The notes beneath the pieces are model-generated. The model had not been told where the DNA came from, did not search any database, and saw only the letters and a program-made list of their open reading frames with translations. The position numbers and the translations under genes are program-made. From Clostridium sp. AM22-11AC (lineage in GTDB: Bacteria > Bacillota > Clostridia > Lachnospirales > Lachnospiraceae): 29,230 nt of DNA. Within the stretch, counting starts at the first letter, position 1. Every line of letters begins with the position of its first letter. The stretch lies in the NCBI RefSeq assembly GCF_003473545.1, contig NZ_QUCM01000029.1, positions 1 to 29,230 of the forward strand, in the 5' to 3' direction. Positions 15,218 to 21,409 of the stretch are shown piece by piece.

Positions 15218-17452
15218 ATGATCGCTTATATGGAAAAGAATGAAAACTGCAAAGAAAATCGTTTCCTGTCTATGGACTCATTAAAGAAAAACAGCCGCTT
15301 CTATCTGGTTGCGGCATTTTTAGCTGCTGCTATCCTGGCACTTTTATGCGTCGGCAACGGGATCTGGAAAGAATACCGCAACTCCGCTGTGCGCAATCAG
15401 AAAGATCAGATGCTTTTAGCAGTGGAAAGCCTTTCCGGACGTCTGGAAGAAACCATCAGCGAATATGCATCTGACATAAGAAGCATGTGGAGCTGCAGCC
15501 ATACTTTAAACGAACAGGAACGGGAAACGCTCTGGGATACTTATGTAAAAGAGCATGGTCCTGTAGTCCAGGATGTTATCATCAAGAAAAAAGGAGAAAC
15601 CATCCTGACATCCGGTACAGACAATGAGCCGGAAGAGACACTTTCTGAGTCAAAAATCGATGATCAGATGTGTTTCAGACTGGTAAAGATTGGAAATGAA
15701 AGTCACTATCTTATGCTCCACTACGAAACCGACACCGGAGAAACCATTTCCATGATCTTAAATGGCATGGCCTATTACAATAAGACCATACGCCCCTTAA
15801 ATGTAGGAACCAACGGTTATTTCATATTAAAAGACCACAATGGCATCGTACTGATGCATCCACAGCTGGAGCAATGGGGAATTGATGTAATAAACGGACG
15901 TGAAAAAATGTTTCCCGGAAAAAATCTCACCAGTCTCAGCAATATGATCGACCGGCAAAAACAGGGACTGACGGCTGTGGATGAATATTATTCCTACTGG
16001 TGGACCAAACCAGGTGCCCCGGGAGTGGAGAAAGTCAGCGCCTATACCCCTGCCTATATTGGGGATGATTTTATCATTGTCAGCGCTGTTATGGACCAGA
16101 GTGATATGTATGTACCTTTGGAAAAAGGCGCCTTAAAACTGCTTTTTGTATTTACAGGTGTTCTTTTTACCATTCTTGCTGCTGCTTCCTATATTTTCCA
16201 TCTGATGTTAAAGAGCAGAAAGGACCGTCAGCAGATCTCTTATTTAACAGAATTAAACGGGATCTTAGAGCGAATGCACCAAAGTGAGGAAACCATTGCC
16301 CACCAGCAGCGTTTACAGATCATGGGAACCATGACCGGCGGTATTGCCCATGAATTTAATAACCTGCTGACACCCATCATGGGCTATGCGGAATTTCTCA
16401 TGATGGATCTTCCGGAAGGCTCCGACAACTATGACAGTGCCAAAGAAATTTATGATGCTTCTGTAAAAGCCAAGGAGATCATACAGCAGATTTCTTCTCT
16501 CAGCCGCAAAAATATGGAAACTGCCTTTAAGACTTTAGACGCTGACCGAGTATTTAAACGTGCTTTGAAAATGGTCCGCTCCGTATGTCCGGATAATATT
16601 GAACTGAAAGAAAATATTAACCTTCCAGGTGTTACCATCGTAGGAAACGAGACCCAGTTAAATCAGGTGATCTTAAATATTGGCGTCAATGCCATCCATG
16701 CCATTGGACATGAAACCGGTGAGATCGAGGTATCTGCCATTCTGTTAGATAAAAAGGATCTGGATCCGGATCTTCCTATTGGAAATGAAAATGCCTGGGA
16801 TCAGTATGTGCGCATTGATATACGGGACAATGGCTGCGGTATGAGTCCGGATGTATTAAAGCAGATCTTTGATCCTTTCTTTACTACTAAAAAAGGTGGA
16901 AAAGGAACAGGACTTGGGCTGGCCCTTACAGAACAGATCGTCACTTCTCACAGAGGCGTGGTAAATGCGGAAAGCGCACCTGGCGTCGGTTCTGTATTCC
17001 ATCTGTACTTTCCTGCATCTGTACCAGATAGAAACAGCAGCTTTGCCCCGTCTGTCCAGGATGCGCTGGATGGTGTGAGAAAAAATCTCTCAGAACAGTC
17101 AGGAGAAAAAATCTCATTGCTGATCGTGGATGATAATCCTAAGGTACTCCGTCTCTTAGAACGCAACTTCTCAAAACGGGATATACAGGTCACCTGTGTT
17201 ATGGATTTTAAAGAAGCCGCAGAAAAATTGAAATCATACCTTTTTGATGCTCTGGTTGTAGAACAGTTCATTGACGGAAATTCCGCTGTGGATTTCTGTA
17301 TGTCTGTTAAAGGAAGATACACCGGAATGCTCCGCCTGATCATGGTCGACCAGGTAGACCGTGAACTGGCAGAAGCAAAAGAAAGGAATATTATTGATAA
17401 CTACATGATCAAACCTGTGTCAGATCTAGATATTTTGAATGAGATGAGATAA
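15218..17452 (+). CDS. Membrane sensor histidine kinase with Cache-like sensor and degenerate C-terminal receiver
   Basis: A 744-residue hybrid kinase. TM1 at about 29-50 and TM2 at about 305-330 enclose an extracytoplasmic sensor of about 250 residues. Its GTNGYFILKDHNGIVLMHP segment is typical of a double Cache fold. The HisKA domain has H378 in GGIAHEFNNLLTPIMGY. The HATPase domain shows N and G boxes (LNIGVNAIHAIG, DNGCGM, FDPFFTTKKGGKGTGLGLAL). A receiver-like domain (about 632-744) keeps the acidic VDDNP and the Lys of IKPVS. It has E682 where the phospho-acceptor Asp belongs (FDALVVEQF), and VDQ replaces the usual Thr/Ser segment. The ATG at 15218 sits too close to AAAGGA; an in-frame ATG at 15230 is an alternative. 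It probably senses citrate or a related acid, judged only from neighbours. Confidence 0.9.
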   Translation: MIAYMEKNENCKENRFLSMDSLKKNSRFYLVAAFLAAAILALLCVGNGIWKEYRNSAVRNQKDQMLLAVESLSGRLEETISEYASDIRSMWSCSHTLNEQERETLWDTYVKEHGPVVQDVIIKKKGETILTSGTDNEPEETLSESKIDDQMCFRLVKIGNESHYLMLHYETDTGETISMILNGMAYYNKTIRPLNVGTNGYFILKDHNGIVLMHPQLEQWGIDVINGREKMFPGKNLTSLSNMIDRQKQGLTAVDEYYSYWWTKPGAPGVEKVSAYTPAYIGDDFIIVSAVMDQSDMYVPLEKGALKLLFVFTGVLFTILAAASYIFHLMLKSRKDRQQISYLTELNGILERMHQSEETIAHQQRLQIMGTMTGGIAHEFNNLLTPIMGYAEFLMMDLPEGSDNYDSAKEIYDASVKAKEIIQQISSLSRKNMETAFKTLDADRVFKRALKMVRSVCPDNIELKENINLPGVTIVGNETQLNQVILNIGVNAIHAIGHETGEIEVSAILLDKKDLDPDLPIGNENAWDQYVRIDIRDNGCGMSPDVLKQIFDPFFTTKKGGKGTGLGLALTEQIVTSHRGVVNAESAPGVGSVFHLYFPASVPDRNSSFAPSVQDALDGVRKNLSEQSGEKISLLIVDDNPKVLRLLERNFSKRDIQVTCVMDFKEAAEKLKSYLFDALVVEQFIDGNSAVDFCMSVKGRYTGMLRLIMVDQVDRELAEAKERNIIDNYMIKPVSDLDILNEMR

Positions 17453-17482
17453 ATTCTCATGGTTTGAAATTTTCAAATCGAA

Positions 17483-17524
17483 AAGGCCCATGCCGCTGCC
17501 GTACCGGCAGCCTGCATGGGCCTT
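17483..17524. terminator. Bidirectional terminator between the kinase gene and citF
   Basis: AAGGCCCATGC (17483-17493) pairs with GCATGGGCCTT (17514-17524). Between them an inner stem GCTGCCG/CGGCAGC has a 3-nt loop. T-rich tracts follow on the plus strand (TGTTTTG) and, more weakly, on the minus strand (TTTTCGATTT). It separates the convergent kinase and citDEF transcripts. Confidence 0.9.
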
Positions 17525-17547
17525 GTTTTGTAGATTTATAAATTTTG

Positions 17548-17613
17548 CAGACTCACAAACTTCTCAGACTCACAAACCCGCGCTTACGCGCTCCACTGCC
17601 TGCTTACGCAGGC
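17548..17613 (-). repeat. citF 3' UTR: two GUAA-loop hairpins plus a tandem 13-bp repeat
   Basis: On the minus strand, GCCTGC-GTAA-GCAGGC (17613-17598) and GCGC-GTAA-GCGC (17591-17580) are two hairpins with identical GNRA-type GUAA loops. They are followed by two copies of GTTTGTGAGTCTG (17577-17565 and 17560-17548), 4 nt apart. It lies between the citF stop and the terminator, so it would be in the citDEF mRNA 3' end. Confidence 0.75.
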
Positions 17614-17630
17614 GGTTTGTTCGTTGCTGA

Positions 17631-19187
17631 CTAAGCAAACTCATATGGCTTAATCTGGCGTACAACGTCCATGATCGTGCCATCGCGGGCTTCGATGATA
17701 CCTACAACTCTGTCTCCAAACTGAACCTTCTCCGGCTCGCCTACGATAGAATATGCAATGTCACGCAGTTCTTCAATGGTCTTAAATGGCAGGTCTACGC
17801 CCTTCATTGCCTCGATCAGATCCTGTCTTCTTGGGTTGATAGCAATACCGTAATCCGTGATAACTACGTCAATGCTCTCTCCAGGAGTGGTTACTGTGGT
17901 TACCTCGCTGCAGATCGCAGGAATTCTTCCCTGAAGCAGTGGAGCGATAACGATAGTACACTTAGCTCCTGCTGCTGTATCAGGATGTCCGCCCTGTGCA
18001 CCGGTGATCACACCGTCAGAACCTACAACTACGTTACAGTTAAAGTTTACGTCTACTTCCAGTGCTGCCAGGATTACGAAATCCAGCTTATTTACAACAG
18101 CACCCTTGTTAAATGGATCTGCATACTCACCAGCAGAGATACGGAAATGCTTTAAGTTCTTTACAGACTCTACTGCTGCCAGGTCGAAGTCCTGAGTATC
18201 AAGCAGGCAGTCTACCTGGTTGTTGATCAGCAGGTCACACATTGGCTTGGTCAGACCACCTACGCCAAAACGCATGCGGATATTTCTTTCCTTCATGATC
18301 TTAGCCAGAGAGATAGTAGATGCGATAGAAGCACCGCCTACACCTGTCTGGTAGGAGAAGCCGTCCTTGAAATATGGGCTGTTTACTACGAACTGGGTAC
18401 AGTAATCAGCCATCATCAGCTTTCTCATATCGGTAGTTGGCTTTGCTGCACCGGTAGCGATCTTCTTTGGATCACCGATAGCATCTACAACTACTACATA
18501 GTCAACCTTGGTCATGGAGATATGGGCCGGGAAGTTCGGGAATGGTACCAGGCAGTCGGTAATAGCTACTACCTTATCTGCATAGTCACCATCCACCATA
18601 GCGTAGGAAAGCACGCCACAGTCACTCTTACCACCGATACCACGGCAGTTGCCATAGTCATCACAGGTTGGTGTTCCGATAAATGCAATATCAATTCTTG
18701 TCTCACCGCTCTCGATCGCTCTTACACGGCCACCGTGGGAACGCATGATTGCAAGTCCCTTTAATTTACCTGCAGAGATTGCTTCACCGATCTTACCGCG
18801 GACACCAGAGGACTGGATATTGGTGATGGTTCCGTCTTCGATATAAGGAACGATCGGGTCATGTGCCTTACCTAAGGAGCTTGCACAGATAGTGATATCC
18901 TTGATACCCATCTTATGTACTTCTTCCATGACCATATTTACGATATAGTCACCTTCACGGAAGTGATGGTGGAAACCTAAGGTCATTCCGTCCTTGATGC
19001 CGCATTTTACCAGTACATCATGGATGTTTGCAACCAGCTTGCTCTGTGTGTTGTTTACCACACACTTTGTATATGGGCCGTCCTTTTTGTATACATATCC
19101 GTCCCTGTAATGATTTCCCTGGAATACCTCTTTACCGGTCATCTCCAGGATCTCTTCTGGTATATCTCTTCCAACTGCATTTATCAT
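17631..19187 (-). CDS. citF: Citrate lyase alpha subunit (citrate:acetyl-ACP transferase)
   Basis: A 518-residue protein, close to the family size (about 510). CitF moves the acyl-carrier arm from acetate to citrate, forming citryl-ACP and releasing acetate. The N-terminus MINAVGRDIPEEILEMTGKE and internal GFHHHFREGDYIVNMVMEE, GVGGASIASTISLAKIMKER and VVVGSDGVITGAQGGHPDTAAGA are characteristic. The start is the ATG at 19187, with GGGGGA 8 nt upstream and only one base after the citE stop. An upstream in-frame ATG at 19262 would lie deep inside citE and lacks family similarity. It is the last gene of citDEF. Confidence 0.95.
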   Translation of the reverse strand: MINAVGRDIPEEILEMTGKEVFQGNHYRDGYVYKKDGPYTKCVVNNTQSKLVANIHDVLVKCGIKDGMTLGFHHHFREGDYIVNMVMEEVHKMGIKDITICASSLGKAHDPIVPYIEDGTITNIQSSGVRGKIGEAISAGKLKGLAIMRSHGGRVRAIESGETRIDIAFIGTPTCDDYGNCRGIGGKSDCGVLSYAMVDGDYADKVVAITDCLVPFPNFPAHISMTKVDYVVVVDAIGDPKKIATGAAKPTTDMRKLMMADYCTQFVVNSPYFKDGFSYQTGVGGASIASTISLAKIMKERNIRMRFGVGGLTKPMCDLLINNQVDCLLDTQDFDLAAVESVKNLKHFRISAGEYADPFNKGAVVNKLDFVILAALEVDVNFNCNVVVGSDGVITGAQGGHPDTAAGAKCTIVIAPLLQGRIPAICSEVTTVTTPGESIDVVITDYGIAINPRRQDLIEAMKGVDLPFKTIEELRDIAYSIVGEPEKVQFGDRVVGIIEARDGTIMDVVRQIKPYEFA

Positions 19188-19188
19188 T

Positions 19189-20091
19189 TTACAGATCCCC
19201 CTTATATACGCCTGATGCCTTGGCAAGCTCGATGGTCCTCTTTGCGCCGTCATAGAATGCAATGTCGATCATTTTGCCATCTACAGTAAATACGCCGATA
19301 CCCTGAGCTTTTTTCTCATCAATTTCCTTAACAACTTTCTCAGCGAAAATGATGTCCTTCTGGGTTGGTGTGAAGATCTCATGTACAATGTTGATCTGAC
19401 GTGGATTGATAATGGATTTTCCATCAAATCCCATTAAATGGATGGTCTCTACGTCGTGACGGAAACCTTCCATGTCATCCAGGTTTGTGTATACAGTATC
19501 AAAACACTGTACACCAGCTGCACGGGCTGCGATGATCATGTTCTGGCGTGCACCCATCAGTTCAAGACCGGTACCGGTAATGTGTGTCTGTAAGTCCTTT
19601 GTATAGTCACCACCGGAAAGAGCGATACCAAACAGTCTCTCAGATGCCTCGCAGATATCCAGAGCCTTCATAACACCTCTTGCAGACTCGATTGCTGCCA
19701 TGATCAGTGTCTGGCCTTCCGGGATACCGTATTTCTTTTCGCATTCTTCTACTACAGCTTCTACTCTCTGTACATCTAGTGCGCTTTCTGTCTTCGGGAT
19801 ACGGATGGCATCACAGCCGCCTGCTACTGCACAGTGGATATCTTCTTCCCAGTATGGGGTGTCAAGGCCATTGATACGGACAACTCTCTCGCAGCCTCTG
19901 TAGTTGATCTCTTTTAATGCATGATATAAGGAAAAACGTGCTGCATCTTTCTGGTTCTCAGCAACCGCATCCTCCAGATCCAGCATAATGGAGTCTGGTT
20001 TGTAGATATATGGGTCCTTGATCAGACCTGGTTTCTGTGCATTTAAGAACATCATGGTTCTTCTTAAACGTTTCTTATTCGCATTGATCAT
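19189..20091 (-). CDS. citE: Citrate lyase beta subunit (citryl-ACP lyase)
   Basis: A 300-residue HpcH/HpaI-fold enzyme that splits citryl-ACP into oxaloacetate and acetyl-ACP with Mg2+. Key segments are MMFLNAQKPGLIKD, SIMLDLEDAVAENQKDAAR (Glu-Asp metal/substrate region), VVRINGLDTPYWEED (conserved Arg), IRIPKTESA, AAIESARGVM (metal-binding Glu) and GFDGKSIINPRQI. I place the start at the ATG at 20091, which overlaps the citD stop by 4 bp and has GGGAGG 9 nt upstream; six extra codons upstream are unlikely. citF follows after one base. Confidence 0.95.
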   Translation of the reverse strand: MINANKKRLRRTMMFLNAQKPGLIKDPYIYKPDSIMLDLEDAVAENQKDAARFSLYHALKEINYRGCERVVRINGLDTPYWEEDIHCAVAGGCDAIRIPKTESALDVQRVEAVVEECEKKYGIPEGQTLIMAAIESARGVMKALDICEASERLFGIALSGGDYTKDLQTHITGTGLELMGARQNMIIAARAAGVQCFDTVYTNLDDMEGFRHDVETIHLMGFDGKSIINPRQINIVHEIFTPTQKDIIFAEKVVKEIDEKKAQGIGVFTVDGKMIDIAFYDGAKRTIELAKASGVYKGDL

Positions 20092-20387
20092 CTTACTGCA
20101 CCTCCCCATGGGATATCCTTGATCTGATCTAAAGAACGGAATACCGCACCTTCTACTCTTGCCTTAATGGTACAGTCCAACGCGCCCTTGTCCACCACTG
20201 AAATTTTTACATCCTTTACGTCCAGGTTCTCCAGTGTCTGAAGGACTACCTTGCGGATCTGGTTGCCGTACTGATTGATCACAGCGCTTTCCAGATTAAA
20301 CTCAACAGAACCATTTCCTGGTTCTACGGTTACCTGGCAATCACTGGATTCCAGTGTTCCTGCCATGGCTGGTTTCTTGATCTCCAT
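20088..20387 (-). CDS. citD: Citrate lyase acyl carrier protein (gamma subunit)
   Basis: A 99-residue protein, the normal CitD size. It carries the 2'-(5''-triphosphoribosyl)-3'-dephospho-CoA arm on Ser14, seen here in AGTLESSD. VEFNLESAVINQYGNQI and the DKGALDCTIKARVEGAVFR segment match the family. AAAGGAGG lies about 10 nt upstream of the ATG at 20387. It is first in citDEF, behind the promoter at 20486-20514 and the shared regulon element. No citX or citG, needed to make and attach the prosthetic group, is in this window. Confidence 0.95.
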   Translation of the reverse strand: MEIKKPAMAGTLESSDCQVTVEPGNGSVEFNLESAVINQYGNQIRKVVLQTLENLDVKDVKISVVDKGALDCTIKARVEGAVFRSLDQIKDIPWGGAVR

Positions 20388-20485
20388 ATCTATGTAACCT
20401 CCTTTTTCTTTTCCTGCTCTCCCGGAATTTTTTCTGTATCCTGATCCTGTTCCGTGAAAACAGCTCTTCGTTTCTTTCTGACTTT

Positions 20486-20514
20486 ATCATAGAAAATCTT
20501 TCTTAAATGTACAA
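20486..20514 (-). promoter_or_regulatory. citDEF promoter
   Basis: Minus strand: -35 TTGTAC (20514-20509), 17-bp spacer, -10 TATGAT (20491-20486). The leader is about 95 nt. The spacing to the upstream element matches citM exactly. A further TTTAAGAAA half-site lies in the spacer region. Confidence 0.75.
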
Positions 20515-20518
20515 TGAG

Positions 20519-20548
20519 GTTTTCTTAAAATTCATTAAGATTTGTATT
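20519..20548 (-). promoter_or_regulatory. Putative citrate-regulon activator site upstream of citD
   Basis: Minus-strand reading: AATACAAATCTTAATGAATT followed by TTAAGAAAAC. It is 24/30 identical to the citM element, with two TTAA half-sites 10 bp apart, and lies 4 bp upstream of the -35. Confidence 0.7.
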
Positions 20549-20577
20549 ATTAAAAAACCTTGTATTTACTGGATTTC

Positions 20578-20991
20578 TTATTGACGTCTTCTGATAAGAC
20601 CGGACAGAACTTTTCCTCCGGCCTTGTTGTATGCCTGGATTTTATCCGCGATCTCCTCTTTTGAGCGGGATCCAGATGCAGTCAGTCCATCAATAGATCC
20701 GATGTTGTAAGCAAAACTTACAAGTGCATCAAATTCATTCTGATTCCAGTTGTAGGCACTATACTTGTCTACTTTTGGACCATACTTTTTATCTACAGAC
20801 TGCCGCAGCCATTCATCTGCCGTTTCCTGGCTGATCCGCAAACCTTGACGGATAGAAATTCCCGTGATTGCTTTGTCAGCATTGGTGGTGCCGTATCCGA
20901 TGGTCCAGACACCTACTGCATCTTGATAAGCCGTTAGTCGGCAGCCTTCAAACTTTTTTATGAGATTTAAACCGTTATCTGATATTTTCAT
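20578..20991 (-). CDS. Phage-type lysozyme (GH24 endolysin)
   Basis: A 137-residue T4-lysozyme-type muramidase. The catalytic triad E15, D24 and T30 (KKFEGCRLTAYQDAVGVWTI) has the E-x8-D-x5-T spacing of T4 E11/D20/T26. EFDALVSFAYNIG (about 86-98) is the conserved structural motif. It ends right after SGLIRRRQ, slightly shorter than many relatives, which continue a few residues after RRR, but the fold appears complete. There is no signal peptide, so release would need the holin encoded 0.4 kb upstream. AAAGGAA lies 6-7 nt before the ATG. With the holin and structural fragment it forms a remnant of a prophage lysis module on the same strand. Confidence 0.9.
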   Translation of the reverse strand: MKISDNGLNLIKKFEGCRLTAYQDAVGVWTIGYGTTNADKAITGISIRQGLRISQETADEWLRQSVDKKYGPKVDKYSAYNWNQNEFDALVSFAYNIGSIDGLTASGSRSKEEIADKIQAYNKAGGKVLSGLIRRRQ

Positions 20992-21018
20992 AGCATTTCC
21001 TTTCTTCCAAATGGTATC

Positions 21019-21047
21019 TTGAAAAGATTTTCTGCATATGCTATAAT
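21019..21047 (+). promoter_or_regulatory. Promoter of the putative antitoxin RNA
   Basis: Plus strand: -35 TTGAAA (21019-21024), 17-bp spacer, -10 TATAAT (21042-21047). Start expected near 21054. It is a strong, constitutive-looking promoter, as expected for an antitoxin RNA. Confidence 0.8.
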
Positions 21048-21053
21048 GCCGTT

Positions 21054-21126
21054 AGGCAAAAAGAAAGCACCAGTATTGGAGACGCAAAACGAAAAGCCCA
21101 GGGAGCGCAATTCCCTGGGCTTTTCT
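21054..21126 (+). ncRNA. Putative type I antitoxin RNA (RNAII-like)
   Basis: A short transcript of about 70 nt is predicted between the promoter at 21019-21047 and the hairpin terminator at 21092-21124. Two stretches near its 5' end are identical to the plus strand over the toxin start: AAAAGAAAGCAC (21059-21070 = 21238-21249) and TATTGGAGAC (21074-21083 = 21258-21267). They are therefore complementary to the toxin mRNA at codons 4-7 and at the segment between Shine-Dalgarno and start codon. Convergent genes, a shared terminator and direct repeats at the RNA 5' ends match pAD1 par RNAII. No reading frame of note. Expression is inferred. Confidence 0.65.
21092..21124. terminator. Bidirectional terminator shared by toxin mRNA and antitoxin RNA
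   Basis: A perfect 13-bp stem AAAAGCCCAGGGA / TCCCTGGGCTTTT with a 7-nt loop. T-tracts follow on plus (TTTTCTATTCCGTTTTTT) and on minus (TTTTCGTTTTG). Both convergent transcripts would end here, giving a toxin mRNA of about 215 nt and an antitoxin RNA of about 70 nt. Confidence 0.9.
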
Positions 21127-21171
21127 ATTCCGTTTTTTGTATGGTGGCTTAAACCATAGGCTAGTTACCGA

Positions 21172-21258
21172 TTATTTGTCACCGTCTAACCATTTGATGA
21201 TGTAGTGGCAGGCTACACCAGCCGCAACAGCGACAATAAAAGAAAGCACTGGTTCCAT
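21172..21258 (-). CDS. Putative Fst/Ldr-like type I toxin peptide (28 aa)
   Basis: The peptide begins MEPVLSFIVAVAAGVACHYI and ends IKWLDGDK: one hydrophobic helix (residues 4-21) followed by a short charged tail. This is the layout of Fst-superfamily toxins, which insert in the membrane from inside the cell. The AxxxGV and K-W-L-D positions resemble Fst-type peptides. GGGGG lies 10 nt before the ATG. The leader can form TTACCG/CGGTAA near 21298-21277, comparable in position to the 5' stem-loop of fst mRNA. The start region is complementary to the convergent RNA at 21054-21126. The toxin function is inferred from architecture and was not shown by any similarity search. Confidence 0.65.
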   Translation of the reverse strand: MEPVLSFIVAVAAGVACHYIIKWLDGDK

Positions 21259-21267
21259 ATTGGAGAC
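21238..21267. repeat. Direct repeats DRa/DRb shared with the antitoxin RNA
   Basis: AAAAGAAAGCAC (21238-21249) and TATTGGAGAC (21258-21267) repeat those at 21059-21070 and 21074-21083, in the same order and orientation. The spacer is 8 nt here and 3 nt in the antitoxin. Because the two genes are convergent, direct repeats give complementary RNAs. Confidence 0.9.
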
Positions 21268-21307
21268 ACCCCCTTTCCTTACCGGGTATAGGGGCGGTAA
21301 CTTTGAC

Positions 21308-21316
21308 ATTATAACA
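21308..21316 (-). promoter_or_regulatory. Extended -10 promoter of the putative toxin
   Basis: Minus strand TGTTATAAT (TG at 21316-21315, -10 TATAAT at 21313-21308). The -35 position (TAGAAT) is weak. Start expected near 21302, giving a leader of about 44 nt. Confidence 0.7.
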
Positions 21317-21333
21317 TATGCATGATTTTTATT

Positions 21334-21408
21334 CTACTGATAATTGCGACGTCGCAAATGGCAGCCATAACCCGAGCTGCCTACGGGAGATGTATGGATC
21401 ACCTCCAT
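21334..21408 (-). CDS. Possible 24-codon peptide after the holin gene
   Basis: The frame opens at an ATG one base after the holin stop (MEVIHTSPVGSSGYG...) and contains 24 codons ending in a basic RRRNYQ tail. The start lies within a 12-nt perfect match to the anti-Shine-Dalgarno complement (GGAGGTGATCCA, minus strand). That match could itself serve a GTG start two codons later or a downstream gene. A GGCAGC/GCTGCC stem lies inside. I do not recognise the product, and it may be non-coding. Confidence 0.3.
   Translation of the reverse strand: MEVIHTSPVGSSGYGCHLRRRNYQ
21344..21357. repeat. 14-bp perfect palindrome upstream of the toxin promoter
   Basis: TTGCGACGTCGCAA is fully self-complementary and sits about 8-10 bp upstream of the toxin -35 position. 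It may be a dimeric repressor or activator site, or part of the 24-codon frame by chance. Confidence 0.6.
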
Positions 21409-21409
21409 C

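Noticed and set aside
17548..17577. Start of a CRISPR-like array (two 13-mers)
   Set aside because: Only two copies, repeat too short, spacer of 4 bp and no cas genes.
21395..21406. 16S rRNA 3' end (TGGATCACCTCC on the plus strand)
   Set aside because: Only the 12-mer matches; no rRNA sequence lies on either side. It reads as an extended Shine-Dalgarno on the minus strand.
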